Source: Artocarpus heterophyllus
Lineage: Eukaryota > Streptophyta > Magnoliopsida > Rosales > Moraceae
Reading direction: 5' to 3'
Length of the DNA stretch: 64,000 nt
NCBI GenBank assembly: GCA_025403435.1
Contig: CM046345.1
Span: 14,575,930 to 14,639,929 of the forward strand
Position 1 is the first letter of the stretch. Every line of letters begins with the position of its first letter. A program made the position numbers and the translations under genes. Of this stretch, positions 12,579-24,030 are shown one piece after another. Below the pieces are notes generated by a model, which did no database searches, had not been told where the DNA came from, and saw nothing but the letters and a program-made list of their open reading frames with translations.

Positions 12579-13976
12579 TATCGCTCGTAACTTGGGTCAG
12601 TTTATGCAAATGACTAAATCAAGATAGATCTCTAGATAAAGAACTTTGTAAACTCCATAGACCTACTTTTCAAATCATTTTCCACTAATGTAGACTAACA
12701 TTAGGAGTACTTTATTAAACTTGTAATGTGTGGCTTAGATTAAGGTATTATATAGGATTATAAAGTGGCTTAAATCATCCATAAACATAGAAACCATTCT
12801 AAGACCTTTACAGAGCTTTTTTCAACATTTAAAGTAACACCCTAAAACTTGATTTCAACTTTCTCTTGCCAAGTTCTGTATTTGTATATATATGTAATTT
12901 TGTAATTTCTTTCTCTTTCTCTCTCTCTTTTTGGAACACCACACCCCCCAAACTTATTACTTTCTATTATGAACGAAGGCTGTAATACCTTTTTTTTTGC
13001 AAGTAATTGTTCCATAAAACCCCCAAACTTATTTCTTTCTATTATGAACAAAGGATGTAGCACCTTTTTTTTTTGTTTTGTTTTTTTTGCAAGTAACCGT
13101 TACATAACACCACCCTTCATCCCATACTTTAGCATAACTCAAAATTTGAACAAAAATGATCAATATGCTTATGGATGAGGAATGCAAAGAAGAAAATTAT
13201 GCAAAGACTAGGATTAAAAAAATATGGTTAACAAAGAAGAAGGCATAATTAGATTCAACAGTTTTACTAGAGACAAAATGTCAAAGGCAATCCAAAGATG
13301 GCCTAAATAATTTCATTAACACAATATAATCTAAGATTTCGCCTCAAGTGACAATCAAACAAGTTCTAAAGTTCAGTGAGATCATTAAAAAACACTTAAT
13401 TCATGTCAACTTTCTCTAAGTAAGCAAAACAACTAAGTGATTATGGATATGTGCTCAAAATGCTCAAAGAATCAAAAGAAAGATAAAAATTAATCATGCA
13501 CATACACAAAAACAACATCTATCATTTTCAAAGAGCTATATTCAATTAAATTCAGTTCCTACCATTGGCTTCTAATCATCAAATCTAATCATCACTCAAA
13601 AACAAATTAAAGAAAACAATTTTTTTAGGTTTTTTTAAATCCTAAAAAACCTAAGAAAAACAAACATGTTTTTTTAAATCCTAAGAAAAACAAACAAAAT
13701 TAAACTCCTAATTAAAAAAATAAACTCCTACCTCCAAACTTTAAATGGACATTATCCCTAATATTAAGACAAATAAAGAATGAAGAGGATAATGAGACTT
13801 CCTTGAATTACAGAATTTTAAGAAACAATAGTTTTTTTGGGTGGGGTGCCAATTGGTGATTCTAGAACTTCCTTCCACAATGTTGACGATCCAAAAACTT
13901 GCTCAAAACATAATCAAGGACCATAACAAAGCCAAAAGAATCAATAACTAAAATAACAAAAAATAACAAAAACAAA
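12579..13976 (-). other. non-coding interior of the Athila-like element
   Basis: AT-rich DNA with two close copies (near 12946 and 13018) of a CCCCCAAACTTATT...TTCTATTATGAAC block and homopolymer tracts. It fits a decayed 3' untranslated region. I see no conserved reading frame. Confidence 0.4.
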
Positions 13977-13984
13977 GGTCAGGG

Positions 13985-15250
13985 TTAGCGAGAAGTCTTT
14001 GCACATCGCCACGTCGTTGGCATTTTGGAGGAGCATGTGTCCTCAGAATAGTTCAACATTCTCGTCCGCATCTGTCGTTCCATCATTGGCTTTGATCTGT
14101 GGGAATTTAAACTTGGGCAGCATAGGAGCCCGCATGATGGTGTCCGTGAAGGGTGGGTCTAAGGCCCCCGCCTCGTCTAGGCCAAAGCAGTTGTTTCGGA
14201 TCTCGTCAATTTGACGCTGCAGCGCTCAAAACTAGCGACTATTTGTGTCTTCGGGCAGTTCGATCCTATAGGGTACTCCACCCTTGACACGATCACTGGC
14301 CCCGTGCTGGCGATTTTGACGTGCTTCCCCATGGTACCTGAGCCGGTCAAACACCGAGGCCCGGGATCCTTGGGGAGATGGTGGTCGTGCTACCTGAGGG
14401 CCGAGGCGGCCTTCTTGGACCAATCGATTATTGGCCAAGGTACCATGTGTGGACCCTCTTGAGCGCTCGAAACTGGTCTCTTTACGGTCGATAGCATCCC
14501 GTCCTACCCGCCTCCGACCTAGTCAACCGGGGCTGGAGGCGGCAGAGCAGGCGTGGCCTAGAGTTGAGCCTGTTGGGCGAGCTGCTGAGTTAGGATCCGA
14601 ACTGCATTCATAAGTTCTCGGATCAGATCTTAGGCCACTGGGTCCTCTGCCTGCCCGGCCCTGGCCGTATTACCCTGCCCCTCGAACAGAGATCTTATGG
14701 CCCGGGGGCGGCCCCTAAGCCTGCTGGTGTTTAGCTATCGGTTTCTTACATCTCTCGACCCTTCTTATAGGGCAGCATCATCTCTAGCATTCACTTGTGC
14801 TACCATTTCGGATCTTGAAGGTGACGACCTCCTCGGCCACCCGCTCTTCGTCAGAAACGTCCACCGTTATTACGCCCTCGACTTAAACTAGGGCTTCAGG
14901 ATCCCGGCTGGATGTACTCGGGACATCACCTATCACATGAAGCTCGCTCTCTCCCAGGCACTAACTCGGGGGAAACCAGCTGTTGCTGCCCCGGTGTAAG
15001 GGTCCTGCTCCTTGCACGGCCTGATCGGCCCCTCACCATCTAGCAGGTTCAGGAACTCCTAATCGGAAATAGTTTGGGAGTCGAACCTTAAAATTTGTTC
15101 GAGCTGACCAGCCCCGTCCCGTTCTGGGGAAACACCATCGATGTCGACGTGATCGGTGGACGAGCTGTCCTCCGAACTACTTTTCGTCTAGGAAACACTT
15201 GCGTTTTGTGAGTCAGTGACGTCACTCATTTTTTTTAGCACTCCTCGGGA
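13985..15250 (-). pseudogene. gag-like polyprotein remnant, opposite to the adjacent LTR
   Basis: Read on the minus strand across stops and frameshifts, the segment begins at about 15230 with an ATG (MSDVTDSQN...). It passes through SVFDRL near 14350 and ends with APMLPKFKFPQIK...DGTTDADENVELF (14010-14110), the hallmark start of the plant Ty3/gypsy gag core (...P.KFK.P....DG.TDP..H...F). A TATA box in the same orientation (CTATAAATAGGGC) lies at about 15382-15394. Several in-frame stops show it is dead. It could be the gag of a minus-strand element or an antisense extra frame of a Tat-lineage element. Confidence 0.55.
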
Positions 15251-15602
15251 AATTACCTGTTCTGGGCAGCGGTAGCTTGGAAATTTTAAGTCTTCGGGTA
15301 TCACTACAGCTCGACAGCTGAAAACTCTTTGAGTGCAAAAATCTGACTTCAGTCGTGTAAAATAAACGAAAATAAAGGCCCTATTTATAGTCGTTTCAGA
15401 TGAGAAATCTGGGTGTGAAAAACAAAGAGGCGCGATCATTACGCCTGTCAGGCGACGCAGTCGATCAGAGAGCGACATGTGTCCACTCGTTAATCCGCGT
15501 GACCTCTCACCTTACCCCTCTTCGGAGTGCCATTTGGTCTTTTTTTTTCCAACCGACCTAACCCACCCGGCCGGACACCGACTAGGTGAACTAAGGGGCT
15601 AA

Positions 15603-16223
15603 TGTTGAGGGTGAGCTCGACACCACCGCTGAGGAGACAAACATCGGTGGTCGGCTAAATAGCTCGACAGAGCCTCCAAGGAGCATGCTATCGACCCTGG
15701 CGCAACATGCTCACGGTCTGAGGTGCTTTTCAATGCCTCGGAGGATGCATCCTAAGCAAGATGCCACCTCGGATCATGCACTAGCTCGAGTCGGATTAAT
15801 CTCACTCATAGGCAAACTACTACTTGCCATTACAGGCTGACAAACGACAAATAACTCACCATCCGATGGAATTTAATCCATCGACGGGGGGACGTGACAC
15901 TTGTCACCTGCTGCCTGACATGCCTTAATGTGACACCCAGGTTGTGGGCAAAACCCGCTTGACACCTGGTCCAAGTGGTAACCTATAAATAGAATGCATT
16001 TATTGCATTCTAGAGAGAGAGAGACTCATTCCCACCTAACAAGCTCCCATCCTCAGTCGAGCAACCCCTACCTTGAGCATCAGAGAGCCCTTGACCGAAA
16101 CCTTACTCTCACCTCCGAAGCCCCCTCTCCTCTTGTGGCAGGTACGTCGGGCCAGGGAAGAGTCAGACCGTGCGCAGCCGCATGTGGTGTTGATCCGACG
16201 CCGGATCACGGTAAGCATCAACA
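15603..16223 (+). repeat. LTR of a Ty3/gypsy element
   Basis: It begins TGTTGA and ends TCAACA, a perfect 6-bp terminal inverted repeat enclosing 621 bp. A TATA box (CTATAAATAG) at about 15983-15992 is followed by a GA repeat at 16013-16023 and a GC-rich R/U5-like part, so the LTR points rightwards. The putative polypurine tract AAGGGGCTAA lies directly on its left, so this is a 3' LTR. No second copy is present. Confidence 0.55.
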
Positions 16224-16767
16224 CAAACTAAGAAGAAAGTTTAAAAAACTTGGGTTGTCTCCCAAGAAGTACTTGTTTTATAGTCTTCAATCGGACTTTT
16301 CCTCCTTAGTCTATCTAGTTCATTCTTTGATGTCATCAATGGACCATCCCAACGCAAATTGATGCTTATTCCATTCTTAATGGTCTATAGGCCAATTGGC
16401 TTCTTTTCCTTTGCTTACATCTTGCCGAGCTTTGCCTTGAGCAATTACTAGAGCCTGTCTTCATCACTCCTCTTAGTCTCCTTACCTATGAAAAACTGAT
16501 AAAAAGATGTCTCAATCAACCCTAAACTCGTATATTTATAGGCTCTCAAAGTTGGAGTCAAAATGGGTAATTTCAAGGTCAAGTTGGAAGCAAAAACTTA
16601 AAGCTTTCACGACGTAGCACTACAATGCTACAAAAAAAAAATCAGAGTTGTCTTACGAAAATGCCATGGTACCAGTGAGGCAACGCCATAGCGCTAATTT
16701 CTATATCAAAGCGGCACTACTGTTACAGTGCCTAGGCACTCTATGCTTGGGTTTTTGGCTTGGAATT
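16224..16767 (-). other. retroelement interior or LTR piece with its own TATA box
   Basis: It starts with TTGGGTTGTCTCCCAAGAAG, a phrase repeated in altered form near 24085 in the second Athila-like element. A minus-strand TATA (CCTATAAATATACG) lies at about 16533-16550. A motif-rich patch with GCCTAGGCAC follows at 16600-16750. It belongs to the Athila-like element or to another element nested in it; I cannot tell which. Confidence 0.35.
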
Positions 16768-18759
16768 TGTCACGACCCAAACCGGGACTCGTGATGTGTT
16801 GATTAGTTAAAATAATTAAATTACTGTTAACTAGTGAAACACCAAAATTTAGTTAAAATCAAATAAAAATAAATAAAAACATAATATTTAAATTGAATAA
16901 GTGGACTCAACAAATTTTATATTTAACATATTTGCTCTGGAGTCTCGAAATTAAAATAAATAAAAAGTATGTAAATTATATAATAGTCCACTGAATTTAC
17001 AATTTAATTAAAACAAAAAGATGGGACAATGTTTATACTAAATAATATACAATACACATTTTTAGGTGAAAAGTTAAAAAGTACATACCAAAATGAGACA
17101 TAAAGAATACATGTGTATAACTATATACTCCGATAGATTTCTAATGAACTTGATCATCAACCACTTCCACCGACTTGGCATATAACACTATACCACTTTG
17201 GAAGGAGAGTGGGAGGATTAAAATAAAACAAGCAAAACACGATACTATGAGCGAAAGGCTCAGTATGGTTACCTTTTCAAAAAGCAATAATAACCATTCA
17301 ATAAAATATATTGAAGTGAATAATAAGCATAGCTTGAAATGAGCTTACTAAAAACCATAACATATGATTTATCACAAATCATAAATACATTATAAAAGCA
17401 GCATATAATTTATCGTAAATAATAAACAAAATTGTTGAACTTACATTAGAACACTGATAAAATACCATCGTAGTAGTGTAGATCAGGTTTTTAGGACTTT
17501 CCCCCTAGGACGCCCTCTGCACGACCTGAATTCTAAGACACTAGGTGAATAAGAACCGAGGTTTTATTGGGAGCTCGGTGGACAAGTACCAGCATCCAGA
17601 GTTAAAACATAACTTTCAAATATTATATAAACAAATAATAGATGCCCGGTATAGACAAGTACCGAGGTTCATATAGTAATTTGATGGAAGCTCAGTGTAG
17701 ACAACAACTGAGGTTCACATGGTTTTTGGAATCTTTTCGAAAATCAATATTCCATTTAAACATATTGATTTCAAACATCAAAAACTAAAAAATAAACACA
17801 TGAGGATAAAACATTTAAAACAAGGCTCTCAAAGAAGTAGCAAAGCCCAACCTTGATATGCGTACTCTGATGCCGTAAGCTCCAAACTTGGTTCTAATCC
17901 AACGTATGCTCCATGATGTTTTAGAATCTTAAATATCATTCTAAAATTAGATACGTATCTAGTTTAGAATTAAAATACATTTCTAGGTATTTATTATGTC
18001 ATTCGCTTTTTTAGTATGTCATTTTTGAATTTAATGTAAAAATGTGGCAAAATTTACAAAATATAATGATGCATGTTAGAAATGGTTTTAAATAGTATTC
18101 TGGTCTCTTGAACATTTTCAAACATCTTAAAAACATCATGGTTGGAAAAACAGGACAAAATTATGCAAAAATACAAAATTGCATAGCTTTCTAGCCTACG
18201 GGTTCCTTGCACCAGCCTACCATTTTAGCTGCCCAGGCAAGCGGCCTGCAGTCTAGAAGAATCTGGCCTGTCGATTTCAATGGGCAGCTGGTTTGTTTTT
18301 CTAGTTTTCTCCTCCGAGACCTAATCGAGTCCAAATTTGATTTGAACTTGTTTCTAAGTCCCAGAGCATAGAAATCATACACAAAACATTGAAACATAGT
18401 TTAAAACAATTAGAAATATTTTCCCTAATTTTTGAAGCATTAAAATATAAATTATAACTTTGGATCAAAACTTTGATTTTTCGAAAACCTAAGCTTATAA
18501 ATCTGTGATCAAAACAGAATTTCACTTAGATATTTGCCATGCAACAATTCTCTTTACAGTACAAATATATCCAAAGCATAACCACTGTCAATTCAAAACA
18601 TCATTTAATTCATATTTCCGTACTCAAAACCCATACTTGCCCAAAATACTACAAATACATCATGCATGTTCACACAACTCATAAAACTAGAGTCAGTCAT
18701 AAAAATAAAATTCAGATCAATCAACAAGTCTCGGATTAAAATAGAGGTAGGGGAAGACT
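16768..18759 (-). mobile_element. probable solo LTR (~2 kb)
   Basis: It starts TGTCACGACCC on the plus strand, so it would end GGGTCGTGACA on the minus strand, a terminus seen on plant gypsy LTRs. The five bases before it, GAATT (16763-16767), recur at 18760-18764, fitting a target duplication. The phrase CGAAAGGCTCAGTATGG near 17255 is also typical of such LTRs. A GC-richer patch with GCCTAC/GGCCTG motifs lies at 18190-18300. The right terminus is not a canonical CA, so that boundary is uncertain. Confidence 0.4.
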
Positions 18760-18959
18760 GAATTTTTAGGTCAAAGACTTTACCTCAAATCTTTGGAGCA
18801 CAAAATGTTTATGCTTGTCCAAACTTGAGATATAGTGCGCTTGCTCTGCCGTTGGTTGTGAGAAAGGATTTCCTACTTGACATTACTCACTCGGATGGTT
18901 CCCGTGGCATAATTCACAAACCTATAGTAGAGGTGGAATGCTTAGTGAAAGGAGCAACC

Positions 18960-19720
18960 TGAGCTTTCAAAGCAGTTATTGTATCAATCTCATGACATTC
19001 CACTGCCTTCTTTGGCAAAATCCTCCTACTAGGCTATTGATAATTGTTCATGGCCATCTCCTCCAACAAATCATAAGCCCTCTCTTATGATTTGTTCATG
19101 AAAACTCCTACTGAGGCTGTGTTTACTAGATTTCTAGTGGCCCATCAACTCCATTATAGAAGTTTTTGACTTGCATCCACAAAGGCAATCTATGCATGGT
19201 GAGAGCATAGCTGAAGTAAGTCCTTGTATAGCTTCCATGCTTTATATAATGATTCACCTTCAAATTGAGTGAAATTAGTAATCTCAATGCGCATTTGTGT
19301 TTTCTTACCTGGTAGGAAAAGTTTGGCAAGAAACTTCTAGGCTAAGCTACCCAATTAGTGATTGAACCGACAGGCAATGTGTTCAACCAATTGTTTGCCC
19401 TATCCTTTGGATAAAAAAGGGAATAACTGTATAAAAAAGGTGTCATCAATAACACCATTATACTTCATGGTAGCATAAAGCTCTAGGAAGTGTGTATTAC
19501 GAGTAGTGAGATCTTCACAAGTTTGGATCATCTGTAGGGTTCCAGACTTGATCTCAAAATTGTTTGCTTGAATGTTCAGTTACACAAGAGCCTAGGGAAT
19601 CTTTGTCACTATAGGAACTGCATTGTCATTTAATGCATGATGGTTCATTGCTCTTTGTTCCGCTTCAGACACTTCTTGTTCATTATTTGCATTTCTTGGA
19701 TTTTTTGCATCATCCATGGA
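18960..19720 (-). pseudogene. gag remnant of the Athila-like element
   Basis: Minus-strand segments match the Athila-group gag core in order: NFEIKSGTLQMIQ near 19540, FLELYATMKYNGVIDD near 19470, a degraded ...AK.WL.SLP... part, and LPLWMQVKNFYNGV at about 19130-19190 (consensus LP.W.Q...FY.GL). Multiple stops and frameshifts make it non-functional. The order on the minus strand and its place just inside the right LTR give the orientation of the whole element. Confidence 0.65.
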
Positions 19721-19939
19721 GCCTGGTTATTGTTAAAGAGTTTTATTTTATCATTTTTGTTTCTTTGAAAAGTGCATTCTATCTTAGAATCAAGAGGAAT
19801 CAATTCGTAGCTTCTTAAATGTCGCATGCACCTAATAATAATATCAGAAATGACACAAATAAAGCAAGAGATAAATAACAAAAATAAAGATTCAAATTAA
19901 AACTATAGTCATTTGTAATCAATATTAGTAAATCAAAAT

Positions 19940-19964
19940 AGTCTCCGACAATGACAAAAAAACG
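19940..19964 (-). other. decayed primer-binding site
   Basis: Directly inside the right LTR, the minus strand reads GTCATTGTCGGAGAC. Athila-type elements have GCCGTTGCCGGGGA-like primer sites at this spot. The mismatches here are C-to-T or G-to-A changes, as expected from deamination of methylated cytosine. Confidence 0.4.
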
Positions 19965-21255
19965 TGTTGTGTAAAATCACAACAAAAGTGTACACTACTG
20001 GAAACAAGTAAAATAGAGTGAGAAAAGGTTGTTTCCTCAAAAACTTGTTACTAAGTACTGAAATTAATCTAACTCTAATTTTATTTGAACGAGTAATCAA
20101 AGAGATGATTTTTGAATTAACAACTAAAACTAGAAATTAGTAAAAACAATGTGCAATTTAACAAATAGAAACTCAATAGATCTCTTGGGTTTTAGATTAC
20201 CTAGTTTAATTAATCAAGATTTATTTTTATGATGATAGTGAATTTCTCTAAATTAATCATTAATCTTTCTCAAACATTAACAATATATTCTAATAAGCAA
20301 ATTCCCTACATCTCCATTAAAATTCTAAACTCACCAAAATTTATCAAGTACAAGAGATTTATAAAGCTGCACAAGTTTCATAAATATCTCTCTTCTATGA
20401 TAATCTCATGGTATTTCAATCATGGTTCAATTTAATTATCACTTTTCTGTCTCAAATCAAATCACAAATCATGTTATTGACCAAATAATCACAAGAATTA
20501 AGACCAATTGAAACACTCAACATATTACCAAATAAACCTTGAATTAATTAAAACTAATATAAAAATTAAACATTCATAATTTGGCTATATCATAGCCCTA
20601 GAAAAGGAAATTCAATTCATAATAAAACTAAAAGAAATCCTAATGATTGTCTTAAACATGATGAAAATAAAGAAAAGAACTGGAAATTTGGATGTGGATT
20701 GTTGCATATATATCGTCTCTAGATCACGCCGTTATTTTTCTCCAAATCACCAAGTTTCTCTTCTCTTGATTGCAGCCTTCTATCTATCCAAAAAGGTCCC
20801 CTTTTGAAACCCTTAAGAGTACTATTTATGGTCTTGGACTAAATGGGTAACTTAGATAATCAATAAAACATCAATTTGAAATTTTCTCGCATGGGCGCAT
20901 AGGCGCTCATTTTTGAATGCCTAAGAGCTCAATCTACATTCATGAGAAGGCTTCCAAATGGCATTTAGGCACCATTGAACTAGAGCCTAGACACTTTTCT
21001 CTCTGGTTTTTGTATTGAAATTGCTTTAAATTGGTGCCTAAGCACTCAGGAACCAAAGCCTAGATGCCTGATTGACTCCTTTCTTATTTCTGTTGTCTCT
21101 TCAATCCTTGTTTGCACCCAAAAATTATCCAAAATCATTTATCTTAAATCTACAAAACAAAGCAAAATAAAATGAAAAACTTTAGAAATTATCTAAAAAC
21201 TAACAAAATAATAAGTTAAGAACATCCAACTGATTATTATAAAACCAACTTACCA
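19965..21255 (-). repeat. right LTR (5' LTR) of the Athila-like element
   Basis: It pairs with 10842-12180. A minus-strand TATA-like box (CCATAAATAGTAC) lies at about 20820-20832. The motif patch upstream of it, at 20886-21076, corresponds to that of the left copy but is more decayed (GCCTAAG, GCCTAGA). After it comes AAAGC, the probable target duplication. Confidence 0.8.
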
Positions 21256-21668
21256 AAAGCAAAGATGAAAATATTGAGATTCATGAGAATATTAGTATTA
21301 GATTTTACGAAAATATCGAAAGAAATATCGATATTAGTGGAAATTGACAAAAAAAAACAGAAAGTCATCTTAAAATACTTTATTTTTAAATAAGACTTTA
21401 AGAAATGCTATAATTGTTAATAATATATAATTTAAATGAAACTCTCAGCCAAAACACTAAGAGTATGTGATAAATTTGATTGGTAAAAAGTGATTATATT
21501 TATGATAAATGATAAGCATACAATCTCAAATTAAGTAAAATAGTTAAAAGTTCCATACAATATTAAAAAAAATCAATTCCATATAGAGCTTCTAGAAGGT
21601 TCAAAGGTGTTTATAATACTTTTTTGGTTTAAACAATATTGATAATAAGACATAGAGCTTGAATAGTG
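21256..21668. other. spacer between retroelements
   Basis: AT-rich, with iterated AATATCG/ATATCGATATT motifs near 21260-21350. A similar theme recurs at 61500-61690, suggesting remnants of one repeat family. There is no coding content. Confidence 0.4.
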
Positions 21669-24030
21669 TTGGTAAATTCTTGGGTAGAAACAAGAAATGG
21701 AAGTGAGAAAATCTGGAGACAAAAGACGGGTTTAAGGTGGATACAAATACTTTTTTAAGGTTTTATTTGCCCCCACTATAAAGTTTGCTAACAGGTTTTA
21801 ACAGCAAAATTACACTCAAGATATAACAAACTCAAGACACTATAACTAGCAATAATATGGTGTTTAAGAACAAGATATAAAATCTAGAAATTTCTAGAGA
21901 TTTAATAAAAAAACAGAGGTGTCTTTTCATAAATAGGCACAATCATTGTAATCCATGCAATCTTTCACATAAAGGTATCCTTTTGTAATATAACACAACT
22001 ATTACAACATATATTTCTATTTGTAATAAGAATACAGATTTGTATGAAAGCATATAACCAAACAATGCAATCATTCAAAACAATTCAAAATCATGTAACT
22101 TTTAAATATTAATTTTTGGGCCAAAGCTAGCATAACGACGGCAAGTATATTGCACCAAAAAAATGGTGCTTTTGCCAACTGAGTGCCTTGATGCTACCCT
22201 CTAGGTGCCGAGGCGCTTCGAGCTTAGCATTGAGGTTTTTTGTCAAATCCTAGCATCACGACACTAGACACTAATTAATTACATATGTAAAATGTTTGTT
22301 TTTTCATGTTTAAACTTGTGACTTTTGATTTCAAATACTTGAGAGACATATTACAATCTCTCTTACAATCTCCCACTAGATTGTAATATTTTCCCCAATT
22401 AAATAGTGATAAACTCATACATACAAGAAGGTATCTTTTGAGTTTTAAACTTCAATTAGTGAACTTCAAAGTATTCACAAGACAAAGACGTGGTATGCAT
22501 TAAACTTCGTCTCTTAAAAAAAGATTAGAAATATATCACATATGAGCTATCTTGTATTTTAAATTATGTTCCAATCATTTAACACTATTCTGGCATTGTG
22601 CTCTATCTTGGATTTATCAACATTTACAAGACTAAATCACGGTCTTATTAGAAATGATACCATTTTTAATGTTCACTTAGGTGAAGTTTCAATTCATGTC
22701 TTTAGCTAATTGAAACTTGAAACTTCATTTAGAATATATACTCGACCTCAACACCTAGCTATTTGCACCGAACATCTTGGAAGGGACAAATAAATTTCTG
22801 ATGCTAAACCGATCACTTGTCAGTGACTTTTTCTTACCCATTTAACTATGGCATAGCGGTGCAACTATTACATAGTTGGGCTACCATAACTGGTGATTTT
22901 TTTTTCATAAAATGTTTTAGTCTCATTCTACTAGAAGTATCTTTGACTGAGTCTCTTGATAGACCTTTTATCAAGGGATCTGTTAGGTTCTTATTAATCC
23001 TAACATAAACAACATTAATAACACCATCTGTTACTAATTGTTCACACACTCATGTAATTTTCCATTACGCATTTTTTTATAAGCTCAAGACGATATAGCT
23101 TCACTACAAAGAAATTGATGGCATCGATTGTGGCCACAACTTAATATCAAATAACAAATTTCTCAGTCATTTTGCTTCTTTGCCCGTAATAGTAAGTGCT
23201 ATAAACTCAAGTTCAATTGTTGAATGAGTTATGGCCCTTTTTGTTTTGGAAGCCTAAGACAAGGATCCACCTACAATTGTGAAAATCCAACCAGATGTGG
23301 CTTTATTGTCACTTGCACTGGTTATCCAATTAACATCTGAGTACCCATCTAATACCACATGATAATCATTATAAAACAAACCCAAATTGAAGGTCCTTTT
23401 GAGATAACCAAATATCCATCTACATTCCAATGTTTACACTTAGGTTATTCGTAAACATTCACATTTTGTACACAACAAAAGCAATATCTGGCCTTTGTAC
23501 AATACATTGCATACATTAAGCTACCTCCCGTACTAGCATACCATAGTTGTGCTACCGCTCTGCTAGAATTTTTTAGTACTTTAATTCTAGAATTAAATGG
23601 ATATTCGTCTCTTTAAACTTCGAATGATTGAATTTAAGAAGCACTTTCTAAATGTAATGAGATTGATATAATGAGTAAGCCCCACTATGCTTCTTCATTT
23701 TCACACCTAAGGTAGTATCTATCTTACCAAGATCTTTTATCTTAAATTTGTGAAGTAAGATACTTTTTAGCATCATTTGCCCCTTGTTTGTTTGTTCCCA
23801 AGATAAGTAAGTCATCAACATACAAACAAATAATCACACAAAAATAATTTATAAATCTAGAATAAAAACATTTATTTGCATTGTTATGCTTAAAACCATG
23901 AGGCAAAATAACAGAGTCAAATTTTTTGTGCCGCTATTTTAATGCTTACTTTAAACCATAAAGTGATTTGATTAACATCTATGCCTTATTTTCATTTCTA
24001 GAAAATACAAACCCCTAATAAAAGGCAATA
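21669..24030 (-). mobile_element. 5'-truncated Ty1/copia retrotransposon
   Basis: From right to left it holds reverse transcriptase, RNase H, a polypurine tract (GTGGGAGATTGT on the minus strand, about 22365-22378) and a 3' LTR that begins TGTAAGAG on the minus strand (right edge 22367). The left LTR edge is set at TGTTGG (21669) by its terminal dinucleotide only. A TATA-like box is near 21930 and a GC-richer motif patch upstream of it at 22130-22260. Gag, protease, integrase and the 5' LTR are missing. Confidence 0.6.
22810..24020 (-). pseudogene. Ty1/copia reverse transcriptase-RNase H remnant
   Basis: Minus-strand reading gives the catalytic RT motif in ICLYVDDLLILGTN (about 23790-23835), then KYLTSQ and LYQSHYI-like segments. 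Near 22920-23030 it gives the RNase H terminus VRINKNLTDPLIKGL, the standard copia pol ending. Stops and frameshifts are frequent throughout. The sequence is clearly different from the intact copia element at 25195-35178, so this is another family. Confidence 0.75.

Larger units (their letters stand above)
13977..16223 (+). mobile_element. Ty3/gypsy (Tat-like?) fragment: antisense gag-like frame plus 3' LTR
   Basis: Base composition jumps to GC-rich at 13977 and drops back after 16223, marking a distinct insertion in the Athila-like element. Its right end is a plus-strand LTR (15603-16223) preceded by AAGGGGCTAA, which looks like a polypurine tract. The interior left of it carries a gag-like frame on the opposite strand. 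Flanks CAAAG (left) and CAAAC (right) are a weak hint of a target duplication. No 5' LTR or pol is present, so the copy is truncated. Two adjacent, oppositely oriented fragments are the main alternative. Confidence 0.5.
10842..21255 (-). mobile_element. Athila-like Ty3/gypsy LTR retrotransposon, old and invaded
   Basis: Two long direct repeats (10842-12180 and 19965-21255) bracket the element. Both start TGTTGTGTAAAAT on the plus strand and end ACTTATCA/ACTTACCA. The flanking five bases are GAAGC and AAAGC, a target duplication with one change. On the minus strand the LTR begins TGATAAGT and is preceded by a polypurine-like tract (AAGTTTAAGGATATT, just right of 12180), as in Athila-like elements. 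A decayed primer site lies left of 19965 and a gag remnant at about 18960-19720. No reverse transcriptase or integrase was seen, so pol was lost or never present. Later insertions are at 12421-12578, 13977-16223 and 16768-18759, which leaves only about 3.4 kb of original interior. Confidence 0.75.
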
